Origin: Podocnemis expansa
Taxonomy: Eukaryota; Chordata; Testudines; Podocnemididae
DNA: 64,000 nucleotides
Direction of reading: 5' to 3'
NCBI GenBank assembly: GCA_007922195.1
Contig: ML681995.1
Span: 18,748,414-18,812,413 of the forward strand
Positions 1-10,839 of the stretch are shown in pieces (within the stretch, counting starts at the first letter, position 1; each line of letters begins with the position of its first letter). A program made the translations under genes and the position numbers. The notes beneath the pieces are model-generated. The model did not search any database and was not told where the DNA came from. It was given only the letters and a program-made list of their open reading frames with translations.

Positions 1-149
1 TCCTCACTGATCCAAACAGGGGCACAGCATCTCCCCTCTGTGCCAGCAGACCCACGTGCTGCCATGCCTGCTGAAGCCTGTCAGCACGCTGCCTGGTACA
101 GGCGGGGGATGGCACTTCCTCCTTCCTCTGGGTGCTGTGCACCCTGGGA

Positions 150-330
150 GGAAGGTCAAAATTCATTATTTCAAAATAACACATCCTAACAGCGTTATTT
201 CAAAACAACCATTTTGAAATAACAGCTGTTCTGGGTTAAAGTGGGTTTAAGCTATTTTGAAATGATGGCTCTTATTTCAAAATGATGCAGCCCGTCATTT
301 TGAAATAAGTTTATGGCAGGTGGACCTAAT
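150..330. repeat. MITE remnant with TTATTTCGAAATAA-like palindromes
   Basis: The stretch is made of short inverted motifs of the form TTATTTCAAAATAA, the same vocabulary as the arms of the Harbinger-type MITE at 4,859-5,688. No clean terminal repeat or target duplication is visible at the left end, so this is called only as an eroded relative of that family. Confidence 0.45.
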
Positions 331-506
331 CTCTTTTAAATCAAATAGTGTAGTAGCTAGCACTTCTGCTTAATATGCAGACGGTCCTGGGTTCAAGCCC
401 TACGGGGTTGGACTCAATGATCTCATGAGGTCCCTTCCAACCCTCTGATTCGATTCGATTCGATTCTAAATCGAAATAACCGGTGTTATTTTGATTTAAA
501 AGAGAC
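330..506 (+). mobile_element. tRNA-derived SINE with CR1-like tail, nested in MITE arms
   Basis: A tRNA-like head with a recognisable B box (GGTTCAAGCCC, 390-400) is followed by a segment (about 405-476) that resembles the CR1 LINE 3' end: a GTTGGACTCAATGATC-type block, CCCTTCCAACC, then short tandem ATTCG repeats. A tRNA head with a CR1-like tail is the known architecture of turtle Pol III SINEs, which use CR1 machinery to move. The SINE lies between inverted arms TCTCTTTTAAATCAAA (331-346) and its complement (491-505), so it appears to have inserted into a small MITE. It is a repeat, not a functional tRNA gene. Confidence 0.6.
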
Positions 507-1480
507 ATACCCTTAGTCCTGCAAAGGAATCCATCTAGCCATATAAGCAGGTCCTTACACCCACACTGTGTATCATTCCTCTGTAGTAAAAGTGACTCCA
601 TGCAGGTCTTTGAAGGACTGGAGCCTGAAGAGCAACTGGGTATAGACATCTCCCTTCATGTTCCTTTTCAATGTCCTATAGTAAATTGCAGTTGTGTAGA
701 CAGACTGGCATTCTGTCTGTCTGTGCTGTCTGCCTGACACTATAGAGTAGAGTGCAATCCAGTGTTAAAGATATGACACAGGATGGCACCTATGAGTTTT
801 ATTAGTCCAATTCAAATCATTCAAGTAACTGGTGCAGTGAGCAACATGCCGCTATATCTTCAGGGTCGCTTGTGGAAATAAGCAAACTCTGTGGGTTCTA
901 TCCTTCTTTCTCTGTGCTGGCATAAGTCCCAGCAACTGTGTGGTAGTCAGGCTTGGCAGAGCTCAATTTTTTGTTTTTATTAGTCAGCTGGATAATGCTG
1001 ACAGTTAGTTTAAGCGTGTTTTTTATTTTTAGCTAAGTTTTCACAGTTGTGGAAAATTATGGGGGGGGTGTCACAATTATTTAATGATAGCAGATGCTTT
1101 GATTCAAAAGTTACATCTTTATAATGGTTAAAACACAAATTGCCAGCATGACATGTCAAAGTATACAAAGTTAATATCTATAAATCAAACTCTAGTTCGC
1201 GAGAAGTTTGTGTCTGTACAATTAAATTTGTGTTAAGGCTTCAAGGGATTCAGTGTTTATTAATTCTAATGATGTCTATATAAAATGGCAAGAGACAACC
1301 AAAGGCCTAATCCTACTTGCTAGGGATTTCTCTAACACTCCCCTACTCCCCCCCGAATTTCCCAACACCCCCCCAGTTGTCAGCTAGTAACAGTGATATG
1401 CCAATTTAGTGAGCACCCCGAATAACCCCTTACACCTTTCCCTACCCCCCCCCAGTTTCAAATCCAGGAGAATACTGCTA
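507..1480. other. Unassigned AT-rich DNA
   Basis: No coding potential, terminal repeats or recognisable repeat family was seen here. It contains C-rich runs near 1,340-1,450 and ends where the DIRS terminal repeat begins. Confidence 0.4.
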
Positions 1481-1499
1481 CTCACTTATCTCCCTTGAG

Positions 1500-1740
1500 T
1501 GGACCCAATGTGAGTAAAAAAAGCCAATGCCCCTCCTTGTCACAAGTGCGGCTATATATGTGACCCTGACCCTCCCAGTCCCTTCTTTTTGCTAACTCTG
1601 AGTAGCAGGGATAGTGGGAGGGATCTGAATGTATGTCAGCAGTCCATCTCAAAGAAGGATGGTTACATCAGTAATCCACCGTTCTTCTTTGAGCACTGTT
1701 CACACCATTCAGGTACAGGTGACTGCTAGCCATGCCCAGG
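1500..1740 (-). repeat. DIRS copy A terminal repeat (3' side)
   Basis: This segment shares the GGCTATATATGTGACC box, a pyrimidine-rich CCCTCCCAGTCCC block and the TTCTTCTTTGAGCACTG tip with DIRS ends at 12,560-12,915, 18,840-19,205 and 44,225-44,420. Its orientation is inverted relative to 8,925-9,205. Confidence 0.7.
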
Positions 1741-1779
1741 ATGGTGGGGCGGAGTTACAGCTTACCCACATTGAGTATA

Positions 1780-2790
1780 GCTCTGCCCAGTGCAGCATCC
1801 TCTCTTCCCTGTTTGACGATAGCATACTACGTTGCGAAAGTATGCACCAACAACCATGTGGCCGTCTTGCAGATCTCTTGGATCAGGACGTAGACCAAGA
1901 AGGCCGTAGAGGAAGAGTGGGCTCTAGTTGAGTGGGCCTGGACTCTCCCCAAGTGGGGTGTTTCCAACCTTTGGTAGGAGTCTTTAATACAGTTCACTAT
2001 CCATCTGGAAATGCACTGTGTTGTCACTGGTTGTCCTCTTTTCCTCTCTGTGATGGTGACGAAGAGCTGAGAGGACTTGAGGAATGGGCATGTACACTCA
2101 ACATATGTCAGAAGCACTCATCTGACATCTAGGATGTGGCACTTTCTTTGGTTTTCTGTGACTTGAGGGTCTGGAAGAAACACTGGGATGCAAATGTCCT
2201 GGTTCCGGCGGAACAGTGAGACCACCTTTGGGAGAAACGAAGGTTGCAGATGTAACAGTACCATGCCTGCAAAGAATTTTGTATATGGGGGTTCTGAGGA
2301 GAGGGCTCTGAGCTCTGAGACCCATCTCACACAGGTTATAGACACCAGAAAGGCTACTTTCCACGAGAGGACTAAGAGAGTACATGAGTCCAGGGGTTCA
2401 TATGGACACTCTGTCAGGTGTTGGAGTACCATCTTTAAGACTCACTGAGGGGTGGGGGCTCTAGGTTTTTGGGTATGTCCTGTCAATACCCTTCAGGAAA
2501 TGAGTGGTGGTTGGGTAGGAGAAGACTGGGGCCCCTTCCACTTTCTTATGAATGGCTGAAATTGCCAGTAGGTGAACCCACAGAGAGACAGTTGATAGGC
2601 CCCTGTCCTTGAAAGCTAAGTGATAATCCAGTATCAAGTGGATGGGGGGTGACTCTGGGGTCACCCGCCTGTCTCTGGACCAAAGGGAAAAACATCTACG
2701 TTTAGCTGCATAGATGGCCCTAGTGGAGGGTCTCCTACTGCCCACCAATATCTTTCTAACTTTGTCGAAACAAAAGTCTTTCAGAGTCAT
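1780..2790 (-). pseudogene. DIRS copy A tyrosine recombinase remnant
   Basis: Three abutting minus-strand pieces (2,461-2,790, about 2,118-2,432 and 1,827-2,117) cover a DIRS-type tyrosine recombinase. The first has the N-terminal helical domain (LILDYHLAFKDRGLSTVSL). The second has the first catalytic Arg in a VRWVSELRAL context. The third has the HxxR pair in QAHSTRAHSSS. The segment ends at HTFAT followed by TAG then TAT, where relatives usually have two tyrosines near the nucleophile position. The protein would cut and join the circular cDNA at integration. Frame changes between the pieces show that it is broken. Confidence 0.75.
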
Positions 2791-2931
2791 TTAGCCATGT
2801 AGCCTCCATGCCATCAAATGGAGCAATCTCAGGTTTGGATGCCATAGCATGCCTGAGTTCTGTGTTAATAAGTCCCCTCTGAGAGGAGGGCAAACCAGGG
2901 TATCTATTGACAAATCTCGCAGGATCGAAAA

Positions 2932-3550
2932 CTACTGTTGCCTGGGCCATTTTGGAGCTATCGGTATCATGTCCACTCCATTCCTCTTTAAGAGTACCTG
3001 GTAAATTAGGGGAATCGGAGGGAAGCGTACATCAGTGGACCCCCTCAAGGGATCAGAAAGGTGTTTGCAATTAAGCTCTTCTCCCATCCTCTGAGGGAAC
3101 AGAATTGTTGACACTTCTGATTCCGATGTGTTGTGAATAGGTCCATTTGGGGTAAGCTCCACTGGCTGACGATGTGGGACATTACCTCCACATGCAGCAA
3201 CCATTCGTGGTGTTACAGAAAGGCTCTGTTCACCAAGTCTGCTGCACTGTTCTCTACCTCCAGCAAGTGGGCTGCTATTGGGGTGAAGTCGTTTCAGAGT
3301 GAGATCCCAAAGGCTGGTGGCTTCCATGAGGAGGGCTTGGGAGCGCACCTCTCCCTGTCGGTTTGTGTAAAACATGGCCATTGTGTAGTCTGTTAGAACC
3401 TGGACTGTCTTCCCCTTTATCAGGTCCAGAAAGACCTGGAAAGCCAGACGAATGGCTCTGAGTTCCTTCACATTTCCATGAAGACCCACGTCCCTTGGGT
3501 TGAAAGTCCCCCTGAGATGTATGCCCCCTAACCCGCATCCAGTGCATCTG
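2932..3550 (-). pseudogene. DIRS copy A RNase H domain remnant
   Basis: The minus-strand frame from 3,489 contains HGNVKELRAIRLAFQVFLDL, then GKTVQVLTDYTMAMFYTNRQG. This is the RNase H fold of DIRS pol, with the Glu in NVKELRA and the Asp in LTDYT at the positions of catalytic acids. RNase H removes the RNA strand of the cDNA hybrid. The upstream boundary continues in another frame at about 3,550-3,960, so at least one frameshift separates it from the reverse transcriptase. Confidence 0.75.
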
Positions 3551-3634
3551 TGATCACAGTCACCGTGGGATTTGAGGTCTCAAAGGAAATCCTGCCCCTG
3601 GCAAAGAGCGGGTTCTGCCATATTTCAAGAGTTT

Positions 3635-4727
3635 CTAGGACCTCGTGGGGACTGACAATACCTTGTTCAAGGGGTGTCTCTGGGGATGGAAGACCGAGGC
3701 TACCAAGAGCTGGAATGGGCTGTTCTTATCACCAAGGTTGAGGCTGCCATGTGGCCCAATAACTGCGGGCACCGTTTGGCTGTGGTAACCAGGGTCCCGC
3801 GAAATTCCGAAATGATGGAACACATGGACTGAAATCTCGATAGGGGAAGTGATGCTTTGCCCTTCTTGGAGTCCACTAAGGCTCCGATGAATTCTATTCT
3901 GCGGGTTGGCATGGGTTTTGATTTCTCTTAGTTTATGCAAAGCCCCAGGTGATTGCACAGCCTTTTTATGATGTTGATGCTGTGGTGAACCTGATACTTG
4001 GACCTTCCTTTTATTAACCAGTCATCAAGGTACGGGTAAATCTTTAAGCCCTGCCTCCGCAGATGTGCCACCACTGCCACCATACATTTTGTGAAAACCC
4101 TGGGGACTAAGTCAAGCCTGAATGGGAGGGACGCAAATTGATAGTGGTCCCTTCCCACCACAAATCTGAGGAAACTTCTGTGTTTTTGTCCTTTAAGTCA
4201 AGGGCTGCGAGCCAATCCCCCTGATCTAGAGCAGGGATCATTTGTGAATGGGAAACCATACGTAATTTTATTTTTCTTAGATGCTTCTTCAGTGCCCTGA
4301 AGTACAGGATGGGCATCAGGTCGCCATTTGGTTTGGGAACTAGGAAATAATGGGAGTAGAACCCTTTCCCCCATTGACACTTTGGGACCCTTTCTTTGGT
4401 CCCTAGGGAGAGTAGCTTCTTGCATCTCCTTTGTAGTAGAATATCTAGCTCTGGATCCCTGAAACGTGGGGGGGGGGGTCCTGTCTTGGAGTATAAATTT
4501 GAACTGAATTGAGTATCCTTTGGATGTTGTATCCAAAATCCAACAGTCAGTTGTAATTCTGGCCCACTGAGGTAGAAATTGGGCCAGACGGTTGCTGAAT
4601 AATGGGGGCTGAGTAGGGAAATGGGGCCATCTAGCTGTTTGTCAAAAACACTGTTTTTGGCCTGCTGATTGAGAGCTTGCTGTTCCTTTGTCTGAGTCGA
4701 GGGTTCGATTTTTGAGCCCTTACCCAC
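3635..4727 (-). pseudogene. DIRS copy A reverse transcriptase remnant
   Basis: The frame at 4,107-4,727 gives a linker followed by finger/palm motifs, including HYFLVPKPNGDL and LAALDLKD (motif A, with catalytic Asp). A frame change near 4,110-4,160 leads to the 3,928-4,161 frame, with LPFRLDLVPRVFTK and PYLDDWLIKGR. YLDD (about 4,021-4,032) is the catalytic box and is intact. The thumb continues in a third frame at 3,635-3,958. The domain is recognisable but cannot be translated as one piece. Confidence 0.8.
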
Positions 4728-5029
4728 CGGGTTCCTTTCCCTCTCCAGGCCCCCATAGGAATGCTAAGGCTGCTGGTAAGACCTCTGATGTGACCCCTGC
4801 ACTTGATTTTGCTGTTGGGATTGTTACGGGGGCTGCTGGGGCCTGAAGGAACGTCTAAGGCTGTGTTCTCACACAGTGGGTTATTTCGATATGGTTGTTT
4901 CGAAACAACCGTATATCGAAATAACACTTATTTTGAAACAACTTATTTCAAATTAACAAAATGTTAATTCGAAATAAGGAAAAAGGCGGGAAACGAAATA
5001 GCAAGTTCACACTGTGAACTTGCTATTTC

Positions 5030-5420
5030 GCTTCTGCAGGGGGCTGCAGGCACCAGAGGGCTTCAGCGCTGCCCAGCGCTGCTCCCTGCAGGTGCCTGCA
5101 GAGCCAGGCTGCAGGCACCGGCGGGCTTCAGCGCTGCCCAGTGCTGAACCCGACCAGTGCCTGCAGAGCCGGGCTGCAGGCACCAGCGGGCTTCAGCGCT
5201 GCCCAGCGCTGCTCCCCACCNNNNNNNNNNNNNNNNNNNNNNNNNNNNNNNNNNNNNNNNNNNNNNNNNNNNNNNNNNNNNNNNNNNNNNNNNNNNNNNN
5301 NNNNNNNNNNNNNNNNNNNNGCCCAGTGCTGAACCCCACCAGTGCCTGCAGAGCCGGGCTGCAGGCACTGGTGGGGAGCAGCGCTGGGCAGCGCTGAAGC
5401 CCGCTGGTGCCTGCAGCCCC
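5030..5420. repeat. GC-rich tandem repeat inside the MITE
   Basis: Units of about 60 bp combine TGCCTGCAGAGCC, GGGCTGCAGGCACC, GGGCTTCAGCGCTGCC and CAGCGCTGCTCCC blocks. They recur in direct orientation before the gap, and in partly inverted orientation after it (5,360-5,415). Open frames across it are low-complexity artefacts. Confidence 0.75.
5221..5320. other. Assembly gap (100 N)
   Basis: Exactly 100 undetermined bases lie within the GC-rich tandem array, so true length and content are unknown. Confidence 1.
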
Positions 5421-5738
5421 CCTTTGCTGAGGGGGCACCCCTTGAACTGTTGTTTCGGAACATCTTATTCCGAAACAACACATTCGCACGGCGTTGTTTC
5501 GAAACAACTGTTGCAAAACAACGTTGTTTCGCCCACGGACTAGGTTTTACTTGTTTCGAAACAACGCGGTTGTTTCGGAACAATGGCTTCCCTTGTTCCG
5601 AAACAACCGTGCGTCATGTGAACAGCTGAAACCTTATTTCGGAACAACCTCCGTTGTTTCGAAATAAGGAGGCTGTGTGAACACAGCCTAACTTCCTGTG
5701 GCACATATATGCCCAAGGATTTTAGGGTGGCCTTAGAG

Positions 5739-6987
5739 GAGGGGTCTAAAACATGTGGCCTGAGGGCCACATGCAGCCCGTGGAACCACTGCCTGTGGCC
5801 CCTAACATAGGTCAGAGTTCAGACGTTCCATACCCCTGGCCAGCTTTTCAAGCCCCCACTGGCTGGGAGCTGGCAGCCTAGCCTCAGCTACCTGACTCCC
5901 ACCTGGGGTCCTACCCCAGTACTTCCGGGCTGCCTGCAGTGCTTCTAGCCTCACATCCCTCTTCTCTGTATGGCCAGCCAGGGAGGAGCTGGAGCCTGCT
6001 GCTCCCTGTGAGCAGGGTCCAGGCAGAGCCCTGCAGGGCCATTTCTTGGGGGTCAGGGCTGCAAGGACATCCTGGCAGACATCTGGAGCCCCTGTTGGTG
6101 GGTCTTCCTGTCCCATACAAGCAGGCAGAGCTAGGCCTGCCCAGGTCACGGGCAGCAAGGGGGTATAGCACAGGGGGACAGGCAGGGCACAGGGCCGGGG
6201 GCAGCAGAACCCTCTTCTTTCCCTCTTCCAGCCTCTCACAAGAGGCTGAGACCCAGAGATGGTCCCTGCAGCTTTTTACAAGTGGCAAATGCAGGTTCTG
6301 AGCAGTAGCCACTCCAAGAGGGCTCTCGCAGCTGTGAGAAGCCATGGGAACAATCTCCCTCTTACAACTCTTGCAATAGGCTCAGAGCGGGTTATGGTCC
6401 CTGCAAGTGTCAAGAGTAGTCTCGGAGGGGCTGCTATGGCACGGACTGTCTCTAGCTCTGAGCCTGTTGCAAGAGGCTGGAAGAGGAAGAGGGTTTCTGG
6501 TGCTTCCTACAAGCAGGAAGAGTCATCTCCGAGGAGCACTTGGGGACTGCTTCCGCTACTTGTAAGAAGTGGCATGGACCCTCTTTCATTTCTTCTTTCC
6601 TTCTTTTTTCTTTCTTTTTTCCCCTTTCTCTTCCTTCCTTCTCTTTCTCTTCCTTTCTTTTCCTTCCCTCTTTCTCTTCCTTTTTTCTTTCTCTTTCTTC
6701 TCTCTTCCCTTCCTTCTTTCTTTCTCTTCATTTAAAAAAAAACTTTAAAATATTATTTTGATTTAAAAGGTTTCTAAAAATTAAAGTTCAAGTAAAATTA
6801 ATACAAATTCAATTAATTAAACCTAATTTATTAGTTCTGTTTACAATCAATTTGAATTCAAATTTTAATTTAATTTTAACTAAATAAAGTGGACCCTGCT
6901 GTATGAAGAAGTTTCGATAATGCAGCCCTTGGGCCAACATCCTAGTCCTCATACAGCCCTCATAGTGATTTGAGTTTGAGACCTCTG
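5739..6987. mobile_element. Non-autonomous hAT element (GGGGTCT family, long form)
   Basis: The ends GAGGGGTCTAAAAC and GTTTGAGACCTCTG are inverted and match four shorter copies in the window. The flanking 8-mers CCTTAGAG (5,731-5,738) and CCCTAGAG (6,988-6,995) form the 8-bp target duplication typical of hAT, matching 7 of 8. The interior has no transposase and includes a long polypyrimidine tract (about 6,590-6,735). Removing it rejoins DIRS copy A sequence. Confidence 0.8.
6585..6735. repeat. Polypyrimidine (CTTT/CCTT) tract
   Basis: About 150 bp are almost entirely C and T on the plus strand. Opposite-strand open frames here (Lys/Arg/Glu-rich) are artefacts of composition. Confidence 0.9.
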
Positions 6988-8919
6988 CCCTAGAGTCTTT
7001 CATCCCATGCAGTTTAGAATCAGTAGATTCTGCAATCAGGGCTGGACCTTCGAAAGAAAGGTCCTGAATGATTTGCTGCATCTGCTGCGGCAAAGCAGAT
7101 CTCTGTAACCAGGCCAACAGGCACACAGACACTGCTGAGGCTATGTTGCAGGAAGCAGCATAAGATGCATCCCACGATGCCATTAACTTGTCGTGGGTGA
7201 CCAATACCCCTTCCTCAATCCGTGTCTCAGAATCCTGAGGTATTCCCTGAGAATCACATCATGAAATCTTACTAGTGCCCCCAGAAGTTGAAAGCATGCC
7301 TCCCCATGAGGGCCTGGTGATTCGCTATGCGCAGCTGTAGAGCTGAGGTGGAATAGACCTTCTTACCAAAAAGGTCAAGTTTCATCACCTCTTTATTTTT
7401 GGGGGTGGAGCTAGGTTGGCCTTATCTCTCCCTATGGTTAACTGCATCCACCACCAGGGTGGTTGAAGAGGAAGGAAAATTTATCAGCAGGGACATGGTA
7501 ACTCCAGTCCACAACTCTGGGGATGGGGGAAATGGAGGAGGTGTTATTCACCGTGCCTTTGCAATGCTGTATACCCCCTCTTGCAGTGGAACTGAGACCT
7601 TAGCAGGTGGGGCTGCCTCCCCCAACTCAAATAGGGGGTTGCACTGTTGCTTCACAACCCCCAGATCCAAGTTCAAATTTGCTGTCATACATCTAAGTAG
7701 ATCCTGTTGGGCATGAGGGTCATCTCTGTACAACAGAGGTTGTTGGTAGGTTGCTTTGTCCAGAGAAGAGGAAGAAGAAATTCACGATCTGTGTTACCTC
7801 ACAGTGCCAGAGTCAGGTTAGTCATCCAAGGAGCATGGTGTCCTGGTAGACGATGGTGCCAAAGCTTGCAGTGATGCAGGCTCATCCTCTGAAGGGTAGT
7901 TGAGCCACCTACTAGACCATTCCTGGAAAGATCTAGGGGTGGAATTGTGGTGCATCCTGGAGCGACATTCTTCCTTATGGGAGCCACTCTCACTATGAGA
8001 GCCATTCTGGAGCTTGCTCCATTGCTCCCCCTGGTGCTGATTGGGTCAGTGAGGGGAACAGTGCTGCAGTCTTATGCTCCTGGGCCCCGAGGGACAAGTT
8101 GCTATGGTGTCAAGGAATCAGGGAGTGTCTATGGCGCTGCTTACCAGCAGGCTTCTCCTCTCCCGGAGTCGGTACCAGGGATGATGGAGATTGACAGCAC
8201 CACGGTTCATCACCTGACGGTGCCGGTGAAGCTGAAGTCCATCTTGCTCTTCTTGATTCCTGTGAACACGGCACAGACAGTTCATGTGTTGATATAGGTG
8301 ATGAGAGTTAACCATTGGCTGACTCTTGCTGTGGTCCTGGGGCGATGCTGGTTTCCGGTACCAGGGAAGAGTCTGCTGTTGGCTCCGAGGCTGGTGCTGC
8401 CTCTGCCATAGAGGACTGCTCTTTGGCAGAGAGGGCTGGTTTCCCTTTTGATTGTACTGACCTATTCAGTGCTGGGGATATCAGTTCCAAAAAGGATCTT
8501 GCCACCGCAAATGGCTCTGGTGTCAAGGGGATAGGGATGCATACCAGATCCTCTCCCCAAGGCTGAGTAGCTGGCAGCAAGGTGGCACGGAGCCGAAGCG
8601 GTGCCGAGTCAGAGGCCAATCGGAACTTTTTAGTAATAGCCAGAGAGCGGTGCTGGGTCTTTTCTGGTGCCAATCTGGCATGCAGTGCCAGTGAGTCCTT
8701 AGGCTTGGCGGGCATACCCACAGCCAGTAGCACTACCCAATCCTGGGTGATGTTCCGGAGCCTCCGCTCCCTATCTTTATAAGTTCTTCTCTTGAATGAC
8801 TTGCATATGGGACGTTTGTCTGCCAGATGTGACTCATCCAGACAGGAAAGGCATCTCTCGTGGGGGTCATTGATTGGCAACGCTTTGCAGCAAATGGCAC
8901 AGGGTTTGAATCCTGGCAT
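6988..8919 (-). pseudogene. DIRS copy A gag-like gene remnant
   Basis: The 203-residue minus-strand frame at 8,308-8,919 starts with MPGFKPCAICCKALPINDPH. It then has a Cys/His pattern (CxxC, HxxCLxC, HL, C) and an RTYKDRERR basic end, as in the gag-like first ORF of the other DIRS copies here. This is a putative nucleic-acid-binding capsid-type protein. Downstream frames are broken between 8,300 and 7,200. The gag C-terminal region reappears at 6,988-7,204 (LMASWDASYAASCNIASAV, then STDSKLHGMKDS). Confidence 0.7.
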
Positions 8920-8924
8920 TATCT

Positions 8925-9215
8925 TCAGGCACGATAACTGAAAGCTGAATAACTGAGACAGGTGCTTGCTTAATCACAAGGGCAGATGTTCCAGTACCAT
9001 CGCTGAGGGTGGAAAGAAGGAACTGCAAGGGTCAGGGTCACATATATAGCTGCGGTCATGGCACAGAGGGGATGCTGGCCATTGACACTGCCCTGACAGG
9101 CTAGGGCTAAAAGACTTTCAATTACCATGCACTGCGGCACGTAGACACCTGTAACTGAATGATGTGAGCAGTGCTTGAAGAAGAAGCAGTAATTCTGATT
9201 AAGACAGGTTATTAT
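8925..9215 (-). repeat. DIRS copy A terminal repeat (5' side)
   Basis: Read on the minus strand it contains a CATTCAGTTACAGGTG tip, a CCTAGCCTGTCAG block and GCTATATATGTGACC. These are shared with the other DIRS ends. TATATAT is a plausible core promoter for gag transcription (inference). Confidence 0.7.
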
Positions 9216-9655
9216 AGTTCTGCCCAACCATTTCTGGTTGGAATTCTTCAGAAGACTTCCCCCCCCCCCTTCATATTATCCTTTTGCAAATCGGCACTTT
9301 TGTGTCAGTTTCAAATGATCAAAACAGCAGATGGTTCTAGGAAAATAATATTATCCTGTATAGCATACTCAGAGTGAAAATGGTATAAGATTTGTCTTCT
9401 GTGCAATTTGAAAGGTATGTATAGTTGTAGGAGTTATTCTATTGAGACTGGTACAATCACGAAGGTGGACAAAACACCTTTTTAAAAACAGTTACTGATA
9501 AAGGGCTTTCTTTCACCATTGTTCATACTTTACAACATTTGGTATGTAGCAGATAAACCACTGAAGTACTGTTCATGTTGACCGCAAAGGACCAGATAAG
9601 GGTGTAACCACCTAAAATAATATCAAATGTCTGTCATACATTCCTTCTCCTGCAC
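9216..9655. other. Unassigned DNA
   Basis: Short AT-rich spacer between a DIRS end and a PLE end; nothing recognised. Confidence 0.4.
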
Positions 9656-9689
9656 CCTAAAATGAAGTAAAACAAACAAGGAGTTCTGT

Positions 9690-9800
9690 GGCACTTAAAG
9701 CCTAACAAATTTATTTATTGCATGAGATTTCATGGGAGAAAATCCCACTTTGTCAGATGCTTTGAAGATGGGGGAACTTACAGAATGGGAGGAAATAAAT
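9690..9800 (-). repeat. PLE terminal module with hammerhead-like core
   Basis: On the minus strand the order is CTGACAAA, a GTGGGA/TCTCCCAT-type hairpin, GAAA, then CTCATGC (9,721-9,756). This matches the CUGANGA-stem II-GAAA layout of hammerhead ribozymes, with deviations from the core consensus. Hammerheads are known from PLE ends; activity of this copy is unproven. Confidence 0.5.
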
Positions 9801-9959
9801 GCAGGGAAGTGTAAGTCATAGCAACAAGTCACATTCTAACAGCAAAGCAAAGCAGTTATAAAGATTCAAACAATGTGGAACAGCATACAGAGGAAGATGA
9901 CGTATATCACCTGTTGTAATGAGAAAAAAATCCAAAGTCCCTGTTAGGCCCTGAAGCTA

Positions 9960-10465
9960 TGCAATTGAATTAGCAAATGAATTCAATCTCAGCAGCTTTG
10001 CTCTGAAGCCTTGATCTGCTATTCATCTGTCAGAGCACCGCAATTAGCAAATCATCAATAGGGTGATCAGACAGTTTGAAATGCTCACCCACTGATTTTA
10101 AAATGTGATTTTTGGCATCAGATTTGTGACTATTTATTCTTTTGCCTAAAGACTGTCTTGTTTGTCCAATAGATAAGGCAGAGGGGCATCTCTTGCACAT
10201 GATGGCATAAATCACATTGGTGGATGAGCAGGTGAATGAGCCTTTGATGGAGTAGCTGATTTTTTTAGGTACTGTAACAGTGTGTTTCGTGCAGGTCTGT
10301 GGGCAAATTTGACAGTGTGGTTTGTTGCTGGGATATGTGCCTGGTTTGATGGCTCTGTTGTTAGGTCTTTAGTTGCTGGTAAGTATCTGTTTATGGTGGG
10401 GGGGGGTCTGTCTGTAAGTGAGGAGAGGTCTGTCTCCCAAGGCCTCAGAGAGTGAGGGATCATAT
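9960..10465 (-). pseudogene. PLE copy 1 GIY-YIG endonuclease remnant
   Basis: The frame 10,212-10,463 gives the linker, ending TPSKAHSPAHPP. The frame 10,030-10,215 gives MIYAIMCKRCPSALSIGQTR and then QSLGKRINSHKSD. The IY and IGQT pieces are the GIY-YIG signature, with Ser replacing the usual Tyr before IGQT. QSLGKRINSHKSD holds the conserved basic patch. The two frames are linked across 10,212-10,215, with a probable lesion. Confidence 0.75.
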
Positions 10466-10839
10466 TGTAGAATAAACTGTAGATCTTGGTGATGTGCTCT
10501 AGAGGTCTGACTTTGAGGTTATAGGTGATGACTAGTGGTATTCTGTTGTTTTCTTTCTTGGGCTTCTCCTGTAGTAGTTGACTTTGGGGTACCCGCGTGG
10601 CTCTGTCAATCTGTTTTTTCAGTTCCGCAGGTGGCTGCTGTAGTTTTAAGAATGCTTGGCACAGATCCTGAAGGTATCTGTCTCTATCTGAGGGATCAGA
10701 GCAAATGCAGTTATATCTTAGGGCTTGGCTGTAGACAGTGGATCATGTGGTGTCTTTTGGGTGAAAGCTCGAGGAATATAGGTAACTATACTGATCAGTA
10801 GGTTTTTGGTATAGGGGGGTGCTTATGTATCCATCCCTA

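Larger units (their letters stand above)
4859..5688. mobile_element. PIF/Harbinger-type MITE
   Basis: The ends are inverted: GGCTGTGTTCTCACACAG at 4,859 and its near complement ending at 5,688. TAA is duplicated on both sides (4,856-4,858 and 5,689-5,691), the TWA target typical of PIF/Harbinger. The arms are full of TTTCGAAA palindromes and include an 18-bp perfect inverted repeat with one central base (4,994-5,030). The middle is a GC-rich tandem array (5,030-5,420) broken by an assembly gap. No transposase is present. It is inserted in the DIRS copy A linker. Confidence 0.8.
1480..9215 (-). mobile_element. DIRS retrotransposon, copy A (decayed, near full span)
   Basis: A minus-strand element reads gag (8.9 to about 7.0 kb), reverse transcriptase (4.7-3.9 kb), RNase H (about 3.5-2.9 kb) and tyrosine recombinase (2.8-1.8 kb), the order expected of a DIRS element. 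It is bounded by related inverted ends (about 1,500-1,740 and 8,925-9,205). Both ends carry a GCTATATATGTG box and a CATTCAG-type tip. DIRS elements replicate through a circular cDNA integrated by their own tyrosine recombinase, so they leave no target duplication and have no integrase. Subtracting two later insertions (4,859-5,688 and 5,739-6,987) leaves about 5.6 kb, a normal length for the group. Frameshifts and stops make it inactive. Confidence 0.85.

Noticed and set aside
346..405. Possible tRNA gene
   Set aside because: It has a B box, but a poor cloverleaf and a CR1-like tail follows, so it is a SINE.
5014..5583. Frames crossing the gap
   Set aside because: They include undetermined residues and tandem repeat sequence.
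6507..6735. Lys/Arg/Glu-rich minus-strand frame
   Set aside because: Antisense of a polypyrimidine tract.
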